Source: SHLQ01 sp051011575 (GTDB taxonomy: Bacteria > Actinomycetota > Acidimicrobiia > Acidimicrobiales > SHLQ01). From it: 7,716 bases of DNA. How positions within the stretch are numbered: position 1 is the stretch's first letter; each line of letters begins with the position of its first letter. The notes below the pieces were generated by a model, which made no database searches, had not been told where the DNA came from, and saw only the letters and a list, made by a program, of their open reading frames with translations. The DNA is taken from contig JBPCTR010000221.1 in NCBI GenBank assembly GCA_051011575.1, positions 1 to 7,716 of the forward strand, written 5' to 3'. The translations under genes and the position numbers were made by a program. Below, piece by piece: positions 5,546 to 7,716 of the stretch.

Positions 5546-6790
5546 TCAGATGATGTCGAGAAGGCGTGCGATCTCGGCGATGAACATGCCCGTCGAGGCC
5601 ACGATGCCAAGAACCGGCACCCAGGCCGGAACCTGGAACGTCGTCGTCGGGCCGTCCTGGCGTTTGATGTCGATGAGCGCCGCATTCACCGCGATGAACA
5701 CCGCCATCGTCACAGCTGAGGTGAGCCGGGCGAGCCACGCGAGCTCGACGCTCACCGCAAGGATCGCGACGAGAAGTGCGGCGCCGATGGTGGCCCGCGC
5801 AGGCGTGTTTGTTCTCGCCGAGATCCTCCCCGCGGAAGCGGGGAGCAGACCGAGGTTTGTGAGGCCGTACATGACCCGGGGCACCATCATGATCTGAACG
5901 AGTGCCCCGTTGACCATGGCGAGTGCGGCGATGAAGGCCAGGACGTCGGGGTTTCCGCCCGCTTCCTCGTAGATCAGCGCAAGGGGTGCATCGGACTGGG
6001 CGAGTCGCTGTGGATCGACCTGGAGAACAGCGACGCCCGCGACCGTCATGTAGATCACGGTGGTGATTCCGAGCGTTATGAGGATTGCGCGGGGGAGCGA
6101 AACCGGCGCATCCACGGTCTCCTCAGCGATCGCATCCATGTCCTCGAAGCCGAGGAAGGCGAAGAACGCGAGGAAGGCACCGCCGAGTATCGCCGACCAT
6201 CCTCCGACGCTCGAAGGGGGGCCGATGAGGTCTCCGCTTCGGGTCACGAGGTCGCCAAGGCTGTCGCGGCCCGCCCATAAGACGAGAGCGAGTCCAACGA
6301 TCTCGACCACGGTGAGGGCAGCGGCCACGGTGACCGATTCCTTGGCGCCGCTCACGGCCAGCCCGGTCAACGCCACGATCAGACCGAGCACCAGGAGTGT
6401 CCGGGAGACGTCGACCAGCTCGGCTACGTAGCCACCGAAGGCATTGGTAACCGTCGCCGCCGCCACAACTCCGGCGGTGAGGACGGCGATGCCGACCGAC
6501 GCGGTCAACGCTCGTCGGCCGAATGCGTGGCTCACGAACACTGCTTCGCCGGCTGCTCGCGGGAGACGACCCGCCAGCTCGGCGAAGCCGAAGGCCGTGA
6601 CGCCGGCAAGTGCAGCCGAAACCAGGAACGAGAGGGGAGCGCGCATGCCCGCTTCCCCGGCCACCTCACCGGTCAACGCATAGATGCCCGCCCCGATCGT
6701 CGTGCCGAGCCCATAGAGGATGAGCATCGGGAGAGAGACCTCACGGCTGAGAGCGGGCTGGACTGGTGTGTCGACGTGTCCTGTTTTCAT
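5546..6790 (-). CDS. APC superfamily amino-acid permease
   Basis: 414 residues from the ATG at 6790. The open frame continues upstream to 7042, but that extension has no permease similarity and runs across the divergent DinB-like gene. The N-terminus 'LPMLILYGLGTTIGAGIYALTGEVAG' is the classic TM1 of amino-acid/polyamine/cation transporters, whose unwound GxG segment binds the substrate carboxylate and amine. 'ELAGRLPRAAGEAVFVSHAFG' (71-91) follows TM2, and 'FFAFLGFEDMDAIAEETVDAP' (209-229) is the TM6 block (F-x-G-x-[DE]...AEE). About 12 hydrophobic segments are present and end just before the C-terminus. The length is at the short end for APC members, with no C-terminal extension as in eukaryotic CAT transporters. 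Substrate cannot be named; similar bacterial proteins take up neutral or cationic amino acids. A GAG 6 bases before the ATG is the only SD-like element. The 126 bases after its stop, before the MFS gene, hold no clear terminator. Confidence 0.87.
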   Translation of the reverse strand: MKTGHVDTPVQPALSREVSLPMLILYGLGTTIGAGIYALTGEVAGEAGMRAPLSFLVSAALAGVTAFGFAELAGRLPRAAGEAVFVSHAFGRRALTASVGIAVLTAGVVAAATVTNAFGGYVAELVDVSRTLLVLGLIVALTGLAVSGAKESVTVAAALTVVEIVGLALVLWAGRDSLGDLVTRSGDLIGPPSSVGGWSAILGGAFLAFFAFLGFEDMDAIAEETVDAPVSLPRAILITLGITTVIYMTVAGVAVLQVDPQRLAQSDAPLALIYEEAGGNPDVLAFIAALAMVNGALVQIMMVPRVMYGLTNLGLLPASAGRISARTNTPARATIGAALLVAILAVSVELAWLARLTSAVTMAVFIAVNAALIDIKRQDGPTTTFQVPAWVPVLGIVASTGMFIAEIARLLDII

Positions 6791-6875
6791 GCTGATCTCA
6801 GTGTCTTCCCGCCTTCCCGGAGCGGTCAGGGTCCTACGTCCCTCGCGACGGGCCGCAATGAGCGAGAATGCCACG

Positions 6876-7409
6876 ATGTCTCTCTCACTCCATGACCTGC
6901 TCGACGAGCATGTAGTCGCGTCGGCGTACAGCATCGATCTGATCAGCGGCCTCGATTCGTCGCAGACACACTGGCGACCGAACAAGAACAGCAGCGCCAT
7001 TGCCTGGCACCTGGGCCACCAGGGTGTGGTCAACCACTTCATGCTTCGAAACCTGACCGCGGCGGAGAAGACATTCGACGCTGCCTTCGATTCGGTCTTC
7101 GACTCGGCGACCGCCGAGCCTGCGCGGGGGGACTTACCTCCCCTCGACGAGATAGTCGACTACCGCAATGCGATTTCGGAGAGCACCCGGCGGGTCGTGG
7201 GGCTCATCGAATCTGGCGACGTGGGCGCGCCAAATCAATTGCCTCTCATCGCCGAGGGGATGCTGCTCGCGATCATCAACCACGAGTACCAACACGCGAA
7301 GTGGATCGGCGAGGTGCGCTCATCGATGATCGACCTGCACGCACCCAGCCCGCTTTCCAACCGACTGATCCAGGTCGACGGCTACTACATGATTGCTGTG
7401 AGCCCCTGA
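6876..7409 (+). CDS. DinB/YfiT-like putative metalloenzyme
   Basis: 177 residues if started at the ATG at 6876. The in-frame ATG at 6858 would add six residues; the later one is preferred because GAG lies 9 bases before it and DinB proteins commonly begin with a short leader into helix 1. The fold is a four-helix bundle: 'LHDLLDEHVVASAYSIDLISGLDSSQTHWRPN' contains the family's 'W-x-P' turn, and likely divalent-metal ligands are H45/H48 in 'AIAWHLGHQGVVNHFML' and H136 and H140 in 'IINHEYQHAKWIGEV'. Relatives include mycothiol-, glutathione- or bacillithiol-dependent S-transferases and isomerases; the name comes from a B. subtilis damage-inducible gene and does not mean DNA polymerase IV. A thiol-transferase role would suit an actinobacterium but is not shown here. 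It is divergent from the APC permease and 63 bases before the choline sulfatase start on the same strand. Confidence 0.85.
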   Translation: MSLSLHDLLDEHVVASAYSIDLISGLDSSQTHWRPNKNSSAIAWHLGHQGVVNHFMLRNLTAAEKTFDAAFDSVFDSATAEPARGDLPPLDEIVDYRNAISESTRRVVGLIESGDVGAPNQLPLIAEGMLLAIINHEYQHAKWIGEVRSSMIDLHAPSPLSNRLIQVDGYYMIAVSP

Positions 7410-7436
7410 CCGAAACGCCGCTCATACAGCTCGAGC

Positions 7437-7465
7437 TTGAACGATCGTTCAGGCCGCCGTAACTT
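7437..7465 (+). promoter_or_regulatory. Candidate leaderless promoter for choline sulfatase
   Basis: TTGAAC at 7437-7442 (four of six bases of TTGACA) and TAACTT at 7460-7465 (TANNNT type) are separated by 17 bases. Seven bases then lead to the ATG at 7473, so transcription would begin at about the start codon. The absence of any Shine-Dalgarno there agrees. The -10 hexamer is weak against TATAAT. Confidence 0.45.
7438..7451. promoter_or_regulatory. 14-bp palindromic operator candidate (TetR type)
   Basis: TGAACGATCGTTCA is a perfect palindrome with an AACGNNCGTT core, a form often bound by TetR-family repressors. It overlaps the proposed -35 and fills most of the -35/-10 spacer of the choline sulfatase promoter, the position for a repressor. 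BetI, a TetR-family regulator of choline genes in other bacteria, would be a fitting kind of ligand-responsive regulator, but no regulator gene is in the window. Confidence 0.6.
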
Positions 7466-7472
7466 GCCGCCC

Positions 7473-7716
7473 ATGAGTCGTCCCAACGTTCTGATGGTGA
7501 TGGCGGATCAGCTCGCCCCGCATTTCACGAGCACCTACGGGCATCCCGTAGTTTCGACGCCGCACCTCGACGAGATCGCCCGTCGGGGTATGCGGTTCGA
7601 CGCCGCCTATTGCCATTCGCCGTTGTGTGCACCGGCGCGGTTTTCGCTGATGGCCGGCCGCTCGGTCAGCTCGATCGGAGCCTGGGACAACGCAGCCGAA
7701 TTCTCGGCGTCGGTGC
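7473..7716 (+). CDS. betC: Choline sulfatase, 5' end only
   Basis: 81 codons visible from the ATG at 7473, cut by the window edge; full-length relatives have about 500 residues. Type I sulfatases hydrolyse sulfate esters using a formylglycine made from a cysteine in the CxPxR motif. Here it is C52-A-P-A-R56 in 'SPLCAPARFSLMAGR', preceded by the N-terminal strand 'RPNVLMVMADQL' with metal ligand candidate D12. The run 'SPLCAPAR' followed by 'DNAAEF' at 72-77 is characteristic of the choline-O-sulfatase subgroup rather than of arylsulfatases. The product would release choline and sulfate from choline-O-sulfate, for osmoprotectant (glycine betaine) supply or as a carbon, nitrogen and sulfur source. 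No Shine-Dalgarno precedes the start, and a leaderless promoter with a palindromic operator is apparent. Maturation to formylglycine needs an FGE or anaerobic SME enzyme encoded elsewhere. Confidence 0.85.
   Translation, partial: MSRPNVLMVMADQLAPHFTSTYGHPVVSTPHLDEIARRGMRFDAAYCHSPLCAPARFSLMAGRSVSSIGAWDNAAEFSASV

Noticed and set aside
5826..5845. CTCCCCGC-GGAA-GCGGGGAG hairpin resembling the core of a type I-E CRISPR repeat
   Set aside because: Only one copy is present, with no spacer array or cas genes, and it lies inside the APC permease frame encoding 'LLPASAGR'. It is an isolated GC-rich 8-bp hairpin produced by coding sequence.
6791..7042. N-terminal extension of the APC permease to 7042
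   Set aside because: It would overlap the first part of the DinB-like gene antisense and shows no permease features; the ATG at 6790 sits just before the conserved N-terminal region.

Overview
The window is high-GC, densely packed bacterial DNA. It fits an actinobacterium, and more narrowly the Acidimicrobiia/Ilumatobacter type of marine or soil lineage. That placement is inference from GC bias, frequent GTG starts, a GerMN-Gmad2 lipoprotein with a threonine-rich stalk, the mix of accessory metabolic genes, and apparent leaderless promoters. There are no RNA genes, insertion sequences, CRISPR arrays or prophage genes, and no gene-free stretch longer than about 130 bases.

Layout from left to right: (1) a two-domain rhodanese-type sulfurtransferase on the minus strand, cut by the window edge; (2) divergent from it, a phytanoyl-CoA dioxygenase-family Fe(II)/2-oxoglutarate enzyme on the plus strand; (3) convergent with that and sharing its stop tetranucleotide, a minus-strand pair: an upstream fusion of a degenerate ADP-ribosylglycohydrolase-like domain to a dual-specificity phosphatase, then a macrodomain ADP-ribose hydrolase; (4) divergent from the pair, a plus-strand GerMN-Gmad2 lipoprotein; (5) convergent with the lipoprotein, a minus-strand pair of transporters, an APC amino-acid permease upstream of an OFA-type MFS carrier with a histidine-rich tail; (6) divergent from the permease, a plus-strand DinB/YfiT-like four-helix protein; (7) the 5' end of a choline sulfatase gene (betC-like), cut by the right edge.

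How the genes work together: the clearest functional unit is the phosphatase-fusion/macrodomain pair, which points to handling of ADP-ribose or phosphorylated ADP-ribose. Its N-terminal domain appears to have lost its metal ligands, so it is probably a sensor or scaffold. The rest is a mosaic of small-molecule metabolism and uptake: sulfur transfer, 2OG oxygenation, amino-acid and organic-anion transport, and choline-O-sulfate use.

Two regulatory observations stand out. A perfect 14-bp palindrome of TetR-operator type lies within the apparent promoter of the choline sulfatase. Five of the nine gene starts also have a TANNNT -10-like hexamer 6-7 bases before the start codon, as expected for leaderless mRNAs.
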